Below are positions 57,369 through 64,000 of a DNA stretch of 64,000 nucleotides, piece after piece. The stretch is from JBDSZL01 sp039925145. Its GTDB lineage: Bacteria > Acidobacteriota > Vicinamibacteria > Vicinamibacterales > SCN-69-37. The DNA lies in the NCBI GenBank assembly GCA_039925145.1, contig JBDSZL010000061.1, forward strand, positions 149,155 through 213,154, given 5' to 3'. Made by a program: the position numbers and the translations under genes. Numbering within the stretch: the first letter of the stretch is position 1; each line of letters opens with the position of its first letter. Below the pieces are notes generated by a model, which did not search any database, was not told the DNA's origin, and was given only the letters and a program-made list of their open reading frames with translations.

Positions 57369-58469
57369 ATGCTGTTCCGGCTGACCATCCTCGGCGCGCT
57401 CATGTGGTCGCAGGCTGCGACTCGTCCCGTTTACTTCACAGCAGCGGGACCGGTCGAGGCGATGCGAGGCAAGCAGGCGGTCGTCGAGACGTCGGCGGGC
57501 ACCATCGTCATCCAGTTGCTGCCCGACGCGGCGCCCAACCACGTGGCGCTGTTCATGAAACTTGCCACCGAGGGAGCGTATGCAGGGACGACGTTCCATC
57601 GGATCGTGCGCTACGGCGTGATTCAAGGAGGCGATCCCCTCTCACGCGATCCTGCGAGAACCGCGCAATACGGCACGGGAGGTCTTAATCAGCTGCGGTT
57701 CGAAACCAACACGGAGAGACAGACCGCTGGCGCCGTCTCTGCCGTGTTGTTGAATGGCCAGCGCGATACCGCCGGCGCCCAGTTCTTCATCTGCGCCACC
57801 GATCAACCCGGGCTTGATGGGCAATACACCGTATTCGGCAGGGTCGTCGACGGGCTCGAGGTCGTGCAGGCGATTTCCGCGGCGCCGGCAGACGCCCAGG
57901 GACGGCCCCTGGATCGTGCTGAAATCCGGCGAGTCACGATTCGCGACACGCCGCCAGAGCCCTTCGTCTCCGCCACTCCCGCTGAAATGGCCGCCGCGCG
58001 CGTTGTGCTCGAGACGACGATGGGCACCATCGAGCTCGAGATGCTGCCCGACAAGGCGCCCGAAACCGTGCGCAGCTTTCTCCGGCTCGCAGACGCCGGC
58101 GTCTACGACGGCATCAAAGTGCACAGGGTCGTGCCGAACTTCGTGGTTCAGACCGGGGCCCTCGCCTATCGGATCCAGCCGCTCACCTCGGCGCAACAAC
58201 GCCTGGTGCACAACATGCCGCCGGAGTTCACCGATACGCCGAACGTGCCCGGCATGGCGTCGATCGCGCGAGGTGACGATCCGGGCAGTGGTTCGACGTC
58301 GTTCTTCATCTGCATCGGTCAGTGCCGCGCGCTCGACGGCAAATACACCGTCTTTGCCCGAGTCGCCGCGGGTCAGGCGGTACTCGATGCGATGAGTGGC
58401 GTACCGGTGAATGGCGAAGCGCCGCAAACCGACATCGTGGTTAGGCGCGCGCGCGTTGAGAAGAAGTAG
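57369..58469 (+). CDS. Exported tandem cyclophilin peptidyl-prolyl isomerase
   Basis: This 366-residue protein has a signal sequence (about 1-18, MLFRLTILGALMWSQAATRP) and two cyclophilin-type domains. Domain 1 (about 35-190) includes LLPDAAPNHVALFMKLATEG, TTFHRIVRYGVIQGGDP and GAQFFICA. Domain 2 (about 215-366) includes MLPDKAPETVRSFLRLADAG, KVHRVVPNFVVQTGA and STSFFICIG. Both keep the FHR or VHR and QFF-type active-site residues in recognisable form, with some substitutions in domain 2 (FVVQTG for FMIQGG). It probably helps fold exported proteins. The start ATG 57369 keeps the signal; an upstream GTG at 57345 is possible. Confidence 0.92.
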   Translation: MLFRLTILGALMWSQAATRPVYFTAAGPVEAMRGKQAVVETSAGTIVIQLLPDAAPNHVALFMKLATEGAYAGTTFHRIVRYGVIQGGDPLSRDPARTAQYGTGGLNQLRFETNTERQTAGAVSAVLLNGQRDTAGAQFFICATDQPGLDGQYTVFGRVVDGLEVVQAISAAPADAQGRPLDRAEIRRVTIRDTPPEPFVSATPAEMAAARVVLETTMGTIELEMLPDKAPETVRSFLRLADAGVYDGIKVHRVVPNFVVQTGALAYRIQPLTSAQQRLVHNMPPEFTDTPNVPGMASIARGDDPGSGSTSFFICIGQCRALDGKYTVFARVAAGQAVLDAMSGVPVNGEAPQTDIVVRRARVEKK

Positions 58470-58481
58470 TCCCGCCGCTGG

Positions 58482-59159
58482 TCATAAATCGCCGACTCCC
58501 GGCGTCCACTGATAGCCGACGCCGCGCACCGATCGGATCAACTCGCCGTTCTCGTCCTGCAAGGCCTGCCGGAGACGAACGATGGTGTTGTCCACGGCGC
58601 GCGTCGTGGGGAACTGATCGCGTCCCCAGACTCGATCGAGAATCTCGGACCGACCGACCACGGCAGGTGCCGCGGCCATCAGCAGCTTCAGGACGCGCCC
58701 ATCCCGTACCTGCAGAAATGCCCGTTCGCCGTCCGGACCAACGACAGCCAGCGCGCCCAGATCGATCTCGCGCCCGTGGACCTGCACGACTTCCGGGACG
58801 CGCTGCGTGGCCAGCACGTGTCGCACCCGCAGAATGAACTCCTTGAGGTGGAATGGCTTCGGTAGATACTCGTCGGCGCCGATCTCGAAGCCCTCGAGGC
58901 GGTTCTCCGCGGAGTTGAGCGCGGTCATGAACATCACTGGTGTGAGCGACTCGCGCTTGATGCGCCGCGCCAGGCCAAACCCAGATCCGTCGGGAAGCTT
59001 CACGTCCACCACGGCGAGATCCCAGCGGCCGGCGGCGAGGGCCGTCTCGGCGGCCGCGACGGTCTGCACCCACCGCACCTCGAGCTGTTCCTTCTCGAGG
59101 CGTTCGTTCAGGGTGCGCCCGAGCGACGCGTCGTCTTCGACGAGCAGCACGCGAGCCAT
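58482..59159 (-). CDS. OmpR-family response regulator
   Basis: This is a 225-residue regulator with a receiver domain (D9/D10, phosphoacceptor D52 in VVDVKLPDG, K near 104 in YLPKPF) and a winged-helix effector (about 130-225; FPTTRAVDNTIVRLRQALQD then VRGVGYQW). It is the last of five overlapping genes; its ATG shares a base with the kinase stop codon (TGATG). Its targets may include the heme genes in front of it, but no binding site was identified. Confidence 0.94.
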   Translation of the reverse strand: MARVLLVEDDASLGRTLNERLEKEQLEVRWVQTVAAAETALAAGRWDLAVVDVKLPDGSGFGLARRIKRESLTPVMFMTALNSAENRLEGFEIGADEYLPKPFHLKEFILRVRHVLATQRVPEVVQVHGREIDLGALAVVGPDGERAFLQVRDGRVLKLLMAAAPAVVGRSEILDRVWGRDQFPTTRAVDNTIVRLRQALQDENGELIRSVRGVGYQWTPGVGDL

Positions 59160-60007
59160 CAGCGGCCTCCCGGAAGTTCGAGGACGACCGTGAGCCCGCG
59201 GGCGGAGTCCGGCCGCGGCAGAAAGGCGAGCGTGCCGCCCATGCGGGAGGCCAGCTGGCGGCAGACGAAGAGTCCCACGCCAGTGCCGCTCGTCGGTCCG
59301 CGACGCCCGAACGCCTCGCCAAGAGTGGGCATCGTGGCCGCCGGTACGCCGATGCCGTTGTCCCGCACCGTGAGACGGCTGCGCCCGCCACCCGTCGATG
59401 TCGCGGTGACGTCCACGCACGTCGCCGCGCCGTGCACGACAGCGTTCTGGAGCAGATTGCGGCAGATGGCATCAAATGCCCGCGCGTCGGCCAGCACAAC
59501 GGCATTGCCATCGACGCGGACGTCGAGCTCGGGCCAGTCCTGCGCGAGTCTGCCGAACGTCGCCGCTGCGTCGATCTGCTCTCGAAGCAGGCGGCCGTCT
59601 GGCTGCGCGACGAACAGCGAGTTCTCGAGTTGAATCTGCAGGCGCACCATGTCGTGCAGCAAGCGATCGAGCGGAGCGCTCGCGCCCGAGTCCGGCGCAT
59701 CTTCGCGCAGACCTTCCGCCTGCAACTGCACGCTGGCCAGCGAAGTCTTGAGGTCGTGCGTGAACGACATGAAGAATGTCTCGAGCGCCTGCCGCCGCCG
59801 ATGCTCGCGTCGGATCGCCACCAGGATGGCCAGGCCACCAGCGACGAGGAGCACGATGAACGTGCCCCCCTCCCAGACGAACATCCGGTGCCGGTTCGTG
59901 AGCGTCAATCCGACACTCAGCCACCACGATGCGATGGACACCGTGACCGCCAGCCATACGGCGGCGATGACGTAGTGCACGCCGGCGCGTGCGCCCGGCA
60001 GCGTCAC
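59159..60007 (-). CDS. Membrane sensor histidine kinase in the hem operon
   Basis: This is a 282-residue kinase with two membrane helices (about 11-33 and 47-66), a short loop between them, a DHp domain with H84 in SFTHDLKTSLASVQ, and a HATPase domain with N box (LLQNAVVHGA), G1 (DNGIGVP) and G2 (GTGVGLFVC). The periplasmic part is too small to hold a ligand-binding domain, so it may sense the membrane itself. It begins with GTG overlapping the hemL stop (GTGA) and ends overlapping the response-regulator start, so it is translationally coupled to both. Confidence 0.93.
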   Translation of the reverse strand: MTLPGARAGVHYVIAAVWLAVTVSIASWWLSVGLTLTNRHRMFVWEGGTFIVLLVAGGLAILVAIRREHRRRQALETFFMSFTHDLKTSLASVQLQAEGLREDAPDSGASAPLDRLLHDMVRLQIQLENSLFVAQPDGRLLREQIDAAATFGRLAQDWPELDVRVDGNAVVLADARAFDAICRNLLQNAVVHGAATCVDVTATSTGGGRSRLTVRDNGIGVPAATMPTLGEAFGRRGPTSGTGVGLFVCRQLASRMGGTLAFLPRPDSARGLTVVLELPGGR

Positions 60008-61287
60008 GACCGTGCCCGTTCTGCCGCCCTTTCCAACACACTGCTGGCTTCGGCCAGCGTCTCCGCGTCGTGCGCCATCGAGAGAAAGCAGACCTCGTAC
60101 GGGGACGGCGGCAGGTAGACACCCGTTGCGAGGGCCGCATGAAAAAAGCGCTTGTACCAGTCGGCCTGTTCAACCGGAATTCGATCGGGCCGGCGCACCG
60201 GTTCGTCGTGCCGCTGCCTGATCCAGAACATGGAGGCGTGGTGCACCACTTCCAGCCCGGGTGCGACCGCCGCGAATCGTGTGTCGAGTTCGCGCGCGAA
60301 TGCTGTCGTGCGCGCCTCGAGCACTCGCCATCCGTCCAGGTCTTCCATCTGGCGCAGCGTGGCGAGCCCCGCGCGCATGCCGACCGGGTTCGCGCTCAAC
60401 GTGCCCGCCTGATACACGGCGCCAGCCGGAGCGACCAGGTCCATCAGATCGGCGCGGCCGCCGTACGCGCCCACCGGGAATCCGCCGCCGATGACCTTGC
60501 CGTAACAGACAAGATCCGGCGTGATGCCGTAGGCGCCCGCCGCGCCCGTTACGCCGTCTCGAAATCCCGTGATCACCTCATCGAAGATGAGCAGCGTGCC
60601 GTGCCGGCGGCAGGTGTCCGCGAGATGGCGGAGCCATTCTGGACGCTGGGGCAGCAGACCGTAGTTGGCTGGCACTGCTTCGACGATGACGGCCGCGATG
60701 GTGGCGGGGTGCGCCTGGAACAGCGCGTCGACCATCGACTCGTCGTCGAGCGGCGCGACAAGCGTGTGGGCAATCATGTCGTCGGGCAACCCGGCGCTCG
60801 ATGCCGCGACGCGGCCCGCGAGCCCGCTGCCCGCGCGTACGAGCAGGCCATCTGCGTGGCCGTGATAGCAGCCTTCGAATTTGACGATGTCCGGCCGGTT
60901 CGTGGCGGCCCGCGCGACGCGCAATGCGGACATGACGGCCTCTGTGCCCGACGAGACAAAGCGAAGCCTCTCGACCCAGGGCACGCGCGCCCGAATCCAT
61001 TCCGCCAGCTCGAGCGAATAGGGTTCGCACGTGCCGTAGCTCCAGCCATCGTCGATCGCCTGATGCGCGGCCGCCGCGACGACCGGATCGCAATGGCCGA
61101 GCACCAGCGGGCCGAAGCTGAGACAGAAATCGATGTAGGTGAGGCCGGAGACGTCCGTGAGTCGTGCCCCTCGGGCCGATGCCATGAACACGGGGGTGCC
61201 GCCAACGCTGTGGAACGCGCGCACCGGACTGTGCACGCCACCTGGCGCGGTCAGCCTCGCCCGCTCGTACAACGCCTGGCTTGTCAC
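60004..61287 (-). CDS. hemL: Glutamate-1-semialdehyde 2,1-aminomutase
   Basis: This 427-residue PLP enzyme makes 5-aminolevulinate in the C5 pathway. The PLP lysine sits in CYGKVIGGGFPVGAYGG, with the FDEVITGF motif before it and SSGTEAVMSALRVARA for phosphate binding. The N-terminal APGGVHSPVRAF is a strong HemL signature. The start is GTG overlapping the hemB stop by four bases. The glutamyl-tRNA reductase gene (hemA) is not visible in this window. Confidence 0.96.
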   Translation of the reverse strand: MTSQALYERARLTAPGGVHSPVRAFHSVGGTPVFMASARGARLTDVSGLTYIDFCLSFGPLVLGHCDPVVAAAAHQAIDDGWSYGTCEPYSLELAEWIRARVPWVERLRFVSSGTEAVMSALRVARAATNRPDIVKFEGCYHGHADGLLVRAGSGLAGRVAASSAGLPDDMIAHTLVAPLDDESMVDALFQAHPATIAAVIVEAVPANYGLLPQRPEWLRHLADTCRRHGTLLIFDEVITGFRDGVTGAAGAYGITPDLVCYGKVIGGGFPVGAYGGRADLMDLVAPAGAVYQAGTLSANPVGMRAGLATLRQMEDLDGWRVLEARTTAFARELDTRFAAVAPGLEVVHHASMFWIRQRHDEPVRRPDRIPVEQADWYKRFFHAALATGVYLPPSPYEVCFLSMAHDAETLAEASSVLERAAERARS

Positions 61288-62258
61288 GACAGCCCGAGCG
61301 CGCGTGCGCGTCGCGCTCCGTAGGTGATCACGTAGGCGGCGCCAGCCCGGCGCAGCACGAGCAGGGTCTCGGCCAGCACCGCATCCAGTTCGGCGAAGCC
61401 ACGCTCGGCCAGCGCCACCAGACCCGCGTATTCGCCGCTGACCTGATAGGCCCCGACTGGGGCGCCGGTGATCTCGGTAATCGGCCCGATGAGGTCGAGC
61501 GACGTCATGGCCGGCTTCACCATGAGCAGGTCGGCGCCCTCATCGGCACACCGCACGCTCGAGCCGATCGCGTCGCGCCGCGATCGAACATCGATCTGGT
61601 AGTGACGACGGTTGCCGAACTGCGGCGCCGAGTCGGCGGCCTCCCGAAAGGGACCGTAGAAGTGACTCGCGAACTTCGTGCTGTAACTCATGATGGGCGT
61701 GCGGCCGTGCCCCGCGGCGTCGAGCGCCGCGCGGAGGTGCGCGGTGCGGCCGTCCATCATGTCGCTGGGGCTGATGCCGTCGGCGCCGGCGTCTGCCGCC
61801 GCGACGGCCGCCTCGGCAAGTGCATCGAGCGTCGGGCCGAGATCGATGGCGCCCGAGTCGTCGATCAGCGCGCAATGTCCATGGCTGGTCGACGAGCAGA
61901 GACAGATATCGACCCACAGGTGCAAGGCGTCGCCGAAGCGCTCCTTGATCGACCGCACCGTATCGGCCATGTGGCGGAACGAGAGGCCGCGTGGCCGCTT
62001 GACGGACGGGACCGCAAACAGGAGGAAGTGACGGACCCCCGCGTCGAGGTCGCGTGCGATGGACTCGAGCGCTGCGCTGCTGCCGTGGCGGGCGTTGTCA
62101 CCGAGACCTGCAATGACCTCGCTCCCGGTCATTCCTTCGACGATGAAGACGGGCTGGATGAGCTGTGCGACCGAGAAGTTCGTCTCCGACAGCATGTCGC
62201 GAAGATGCGCGTTCTGCCGCAGCCGCAGTCGCGACCATGCAGGTGAGGGTGTGGTCAC
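61284..62258 (-). CDS. hemB: 5-aminolevulinate dehydratase (porphobilinogen synthase)
   Basis: This 324-residue enzyme joins two 5-aminolevulinate molecules. Catalytic lysines lie in SYSTKFASHFYGPFREAA and LLMVKPAMTSLD. The metal loop is DICLCSSTSHGHCALI, with three cysteines that indicate a zinc-dependent enzyme, unlike the magnesium types with aspartates. The start is GTG 62258 overlapping the hemC stop (GTGA); residues upstream in frame belong to hemC. Confidence 0.95.
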   Translation of the reverse strand: MTTPSPAWSRLRLRQNAHLRDMLSETNFSVAQLIQPVFIVEGMTGSEVIAGLGDNARHGSSAALESIARDLDAGVRHFLLFAVPSVKRPRGLSFRHMADTVRSIKERFGDALHLWVDICLCSSTSHGHCALIDDSGAIDLGPTLDALAEAAVAAADAGADGISPSDMMDGRTAHLRAALDAAGHGRTPIMSYSTKFASHFYGPFREAADSAPQFGNRRHYQIDVRSRRDAIGSSVRCADEGADLLMVKPAMTSLDLIGPITEITGAPVGAYQVSGEYAGLVALAERGFAELDAVLAETLLVLRRAGAAYVITYGARRARALGLS

Positions 62259-63736
62259 AGCGTGACGTTCTGGTGCCATTGGTCGTAGTCCAGCCATGTA
62301 CTGACGCGCGAGGTCGAGCCCAGCGTGTCATGAAGCGCACGCGCGGTGCGCCCCGGTCCACTTGCGTGCCACGCGCCGCCAATACCGGGGTGGCGGTCGA
62401 GGGCCTCGCGGAACAGACTGCCGCTCATCCAGAAGAAGTGCGTGCGCGCTGCGAGATCGTCCGGTAGCACGTAGCGGACCGAGTAGGTCGCCAGCGCCCC
62501 TGGTGCGTCGGATCTATCGTGCGTCAAGCGAATCCATTCAGGGGACGTGCCGGCCATCAGATCGACATCAGGCGATTCCTGATCGCCCAGCCCGTCCGAT
62601 GACCCGTGGACCCACACGCCACGCCGTGCGAGCCTCTCCCACGAGCGCAGTCCGGCGGTCCAGACGAGCTGCGAATCGGACGGCCTGTAGTCAAGCGGAA
62701 GGGCGTCGGCGCGCGCAATCCAGAGCGCTCGCGCGTGAGCCGGGACCGCTGTGGATAGGGGACGCCGCTCGGCACCCTGTCGTTCGTCGGGCCCAGGCCA
62801 CACGTGCGACGCGTCGGTGCGAGGAGGAACTGTCGCGCTGCCCGATCTCGTGAGCGACCAATCTTGCAGCACCTCGCCGTTGGGCAGCTGTCCCCGGAGA
62901 CTCGTGATGCGCCCGTACTCGCGCAGGAGCACCGTAGCGCCAATGGCTTCGTGGCACCCGCCGCCGTACGACGCGAGAATGGCGCGTTCGGCCTCCACGG
63001 CGAGCCGCGTCGGCTCGTGTGTCACGGCTTGGACTCTGTCGGCGAGGTCCGTTCGGCTCGCGGCGATTTCTATGGCGAGCGCGCCTTGCGCGGGTGCGGT
63101 CGGGAATTGCCGCAGCGGCAGCACCATCCACGCGCATTGACCGAGCGCATTCCGGATGTCGCGCGCCACGTCCGGCTTCGAATCGGGCGAGAGAAGACGA
63201 TCTAGCGCGGCCTTGGCCACCACGAGCGCGTCGCCGTCGCCAGCCAACAGCTTCCGCAGCCGCGTCGGGATATTGCCGCGCACAGGATGTGCGGCGATTG
63301 ACCCGCAAGGCCATGGGAGCAGAGGCGCGAGCGACTGACCCATCTGCCACGCGCGTCGGGGTGACGAAGACAGAACGGCGAGCGACGCGGGGCGCGCGTC
63401 GACGACGGTGCGTCGGATCAGGAGGACGTCGCGAGGGTCTGCGCGCTCGAGCGTGCCGGCAATCGTCGTGCCGGCATATCCGCTGACCGGCAAATCCTTC
63501 CAGGAGTGGACGGCTATGTCAGCGTCGCCTGCGACGAGCGCGTGCGAGAGGTCCTCAGTGAAGAGCCCCTTGTCGGGTGCATCCCAGAGCGCCACCCGGC
63601 GGTCGCGATCGCCGCGCGAGGACCGCGTTGTCGTCTCGACGTCCAGATCGGGCCACCGCGCGCCAAGTGCTCGCGCTACTCTGCCGGCCTGAAGGACAGC
63701 CAGGTCGCTGCCGCGGCTCACCACCTTCACGCGCAT
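62255..63736 (-). CDS. hemC: Hydroxymethylbilane synthase fused to a HemD-like domain
   Basis: This is a 493-residue protein. The first 300 residues are HemC: SRGSDLAVLQA, HSWKDLP (catalytic Asp), SSPRRAWQMG, RGNIPTRLRKL and the dipyrromethane cysteine in YGGGCHEAIGA. The remaining 190 residues (LWIARADALPLDYRP, VWTAGLRSWERLARRGVWVH, ATYSVRYVLPDDLAARTHFF, GPGRTARALHDTLG) look like a divergent uroporphyrinogen-III synthase, giving a HemC-HemD fusion. The HemD assignment is tentative because few HemD positions are conserved. The start at 63736 aligns with HemC N-termini. It is the first gene of the hem operon. Confidence 0.88.
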   Translation of the reverse strand: MRVKVVSRGSDLAVLQAGRVARALGARWPDLDVETTTRSSRGDRDRRVALWDAPDKGLFTEDLSHALVAGDADIAVHSWKDLPVSGYAGTTIAGTLERADPRDVLLIRRTVVDARPASLAVLSSSPRRAWQMGQSLAPLLPWPCGSIAAHPVRGNIPTRLRKLLAGDGDALVVAKAALDRLLSPDSKPDVARDIRNALGQCAWMVLPLRQFPTAPAQGALAIEIAASRTDLADRVQAVTHEPTRLAVEAERAILASYGGGCHEAIGATVLLREYGRITSLRGQLPNGEVLQDWSLTRSGSATVPPRTDASHVWPGPDERQGAERRPLSTAVPAHARALWIARADALPLDYRPSDSQLVWTAGLRSWERLARRGVWVHGSSDGLGDQESPDVDLMAGTSPEWIRLTHDRSDAPGALATYSVRYVLPDDLAARTHFFWMSGSLFREALDRHPGIGGAWHASGPGRTARALHDTLGSTSRVSTWLDYDQWHQNVTL

Positions 63737-63825
63737 AGATCGTCCCACCCGAATGGGCACAACTCCTCCCGCCCGGCGTAGGCGCGGGCTAACTCAAGAA
63801 TATCCGCATGCGCGGAGAGCGACAG

Positions 63826-63855
63826 GAGACCGGGTCTCTTAAGAGACCCGGTCTC
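63826..63855. repeat. Nested 30-base palindrome (copy 1)
   Basis: A perfect 30-base palindrome made of two smaller palindromes, GAGACC-G-GGTCTC and GAGACC-C-GGTCTC, joined by TTAA. It lies about 90 bases upstream of the hemC start. It can form one 15-base-pair cruciform or two 6-base-pair hairpins. A second copy follows 147 bases on, centre to centre. Confidence 0.9.
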
Positions 63856-63974
63856 TTAGTCCGCAATGGTGGCGACTTTCCAGCCCATTGCGAGCTCAGG
63901 GCCGCGCCTTTCCTGGCAGAAACCAATGACAGCCATCGCCGAGCGTTCTTGCCGGCGACCGAGGGGGCCTGCAA

Positions 63975-64000
63975 GACCGGGTCTCTTAAGAGACCCGGTC
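63975..64000. repeat. Nested palindrome (copy 2, cut by window edge)
   Basis: At least 26 bases of the same palindrome, ending at the window border. The 118-base stretch between the copies (about 63856-63974) has no convincing gene and is not obviously repeated inside itself. The pair may bound a small mobile element or be two members of an extragenic palindrome family. Confidence 0.85.

Overview
The window is one gene-dense, GC-rich stretch of a Gram-negative chromosome. Outer-membrane and lipoprotein signals are present (a beta-barrel protein, two lipoboxes, cytochrome c and DsbD). The mix of products points to an Acidobacteriota genome, most likely a Vicinamibacteria-type (subdivision 6) soil lineage. 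That mix includes an S46 and an M49 dipeptidyl peptidase, a PVC-type propeller/HEAT/cytochrome c protein, a two-GAF SpoIIE phosphatase, a TIGR03118 protein and a ferredoxin-tailed protein. The taxonomic placement is inferred from gene content only. I see no tRNA, rRNA, CRISPR array, prophage or intact insertion sequence.

Layout. 1-9.2 kb is a regulatory block: a truncated sigma-54 activator, a small HTH protein overlapping a stand-alone histidine-kinase dimerisation domain, a FliA-type sigma factor behind a near-consensus sigma-54 promoter, a hybrid histidine kinase, a YhaM-like HD/OB protein, FabZ, a GAF-GAF-SpoIIE phosphatase and a membrane GAF sensor. 9.3-12.9 kb holds nuoG-dsbD. 13-15.2 kb holds a coupled aminotransferase/AI-2E-type permease pair. 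15.3-21.5 kb is mainly envelope and secreted proteins (beta-barrel, TIGR03118 lipoprotein, PhoX-like protein, M20 peptidase) plus a pteridine-reductase-like SDR.

21.6-25.2 kb is a two-gene unit encoding a 913-residue metzincin-type protease with a collagen-like linker and an all-beta partner. I consider it the least described locus here. 25.3-34.6 kb carries a nitroreductase, an MTHFR-like protein, a D-cysteine desulfhydrase-like enzyme, a beta-CASP nuclease, DPP III, a NAGPA-like lipoprotein, a ferredoxin-tailed protein and two uncharacterised small proteins. 34.7-48.4 kb has an MFS permease, a DUF349/HEAT protein, PepF, an ArsR-methyltransferase fused regulator overlapping metH, and an NfeD/slipin pair.

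48.9-58.5 kb holds the cytochrome c protein, a rhodanese/SufE pair, an ankyrin protein, the S46 peptidase and a double cyclophilin. 58.5-63.7 kb is a five-gene minus-strand operon, hemC(D)-hemB-hemL-histidine kinase-response regulator, in which every junction overlaps by 1-4 bases. Beyond its start lie two copies of a nested palindrome built from GAGACC-S-GGTCTC units around TTAA.

How the genes fit together. Five or more peptidases (M20, M49, M3, S46, metzincin) suggest a peptide-scavenging lifestyle. Signalling proteins are abundant: two histidine kinases, two response regulators, a PP2C phosphatase, GAF sensors and an alternative sigma factor. One-carbon and sulfur metabolism recur: metH with its own ArsR-MT regulator, an MTHFR-like protein, a D-cysteine desulfhydrase and a rhodanese/SufE relay.
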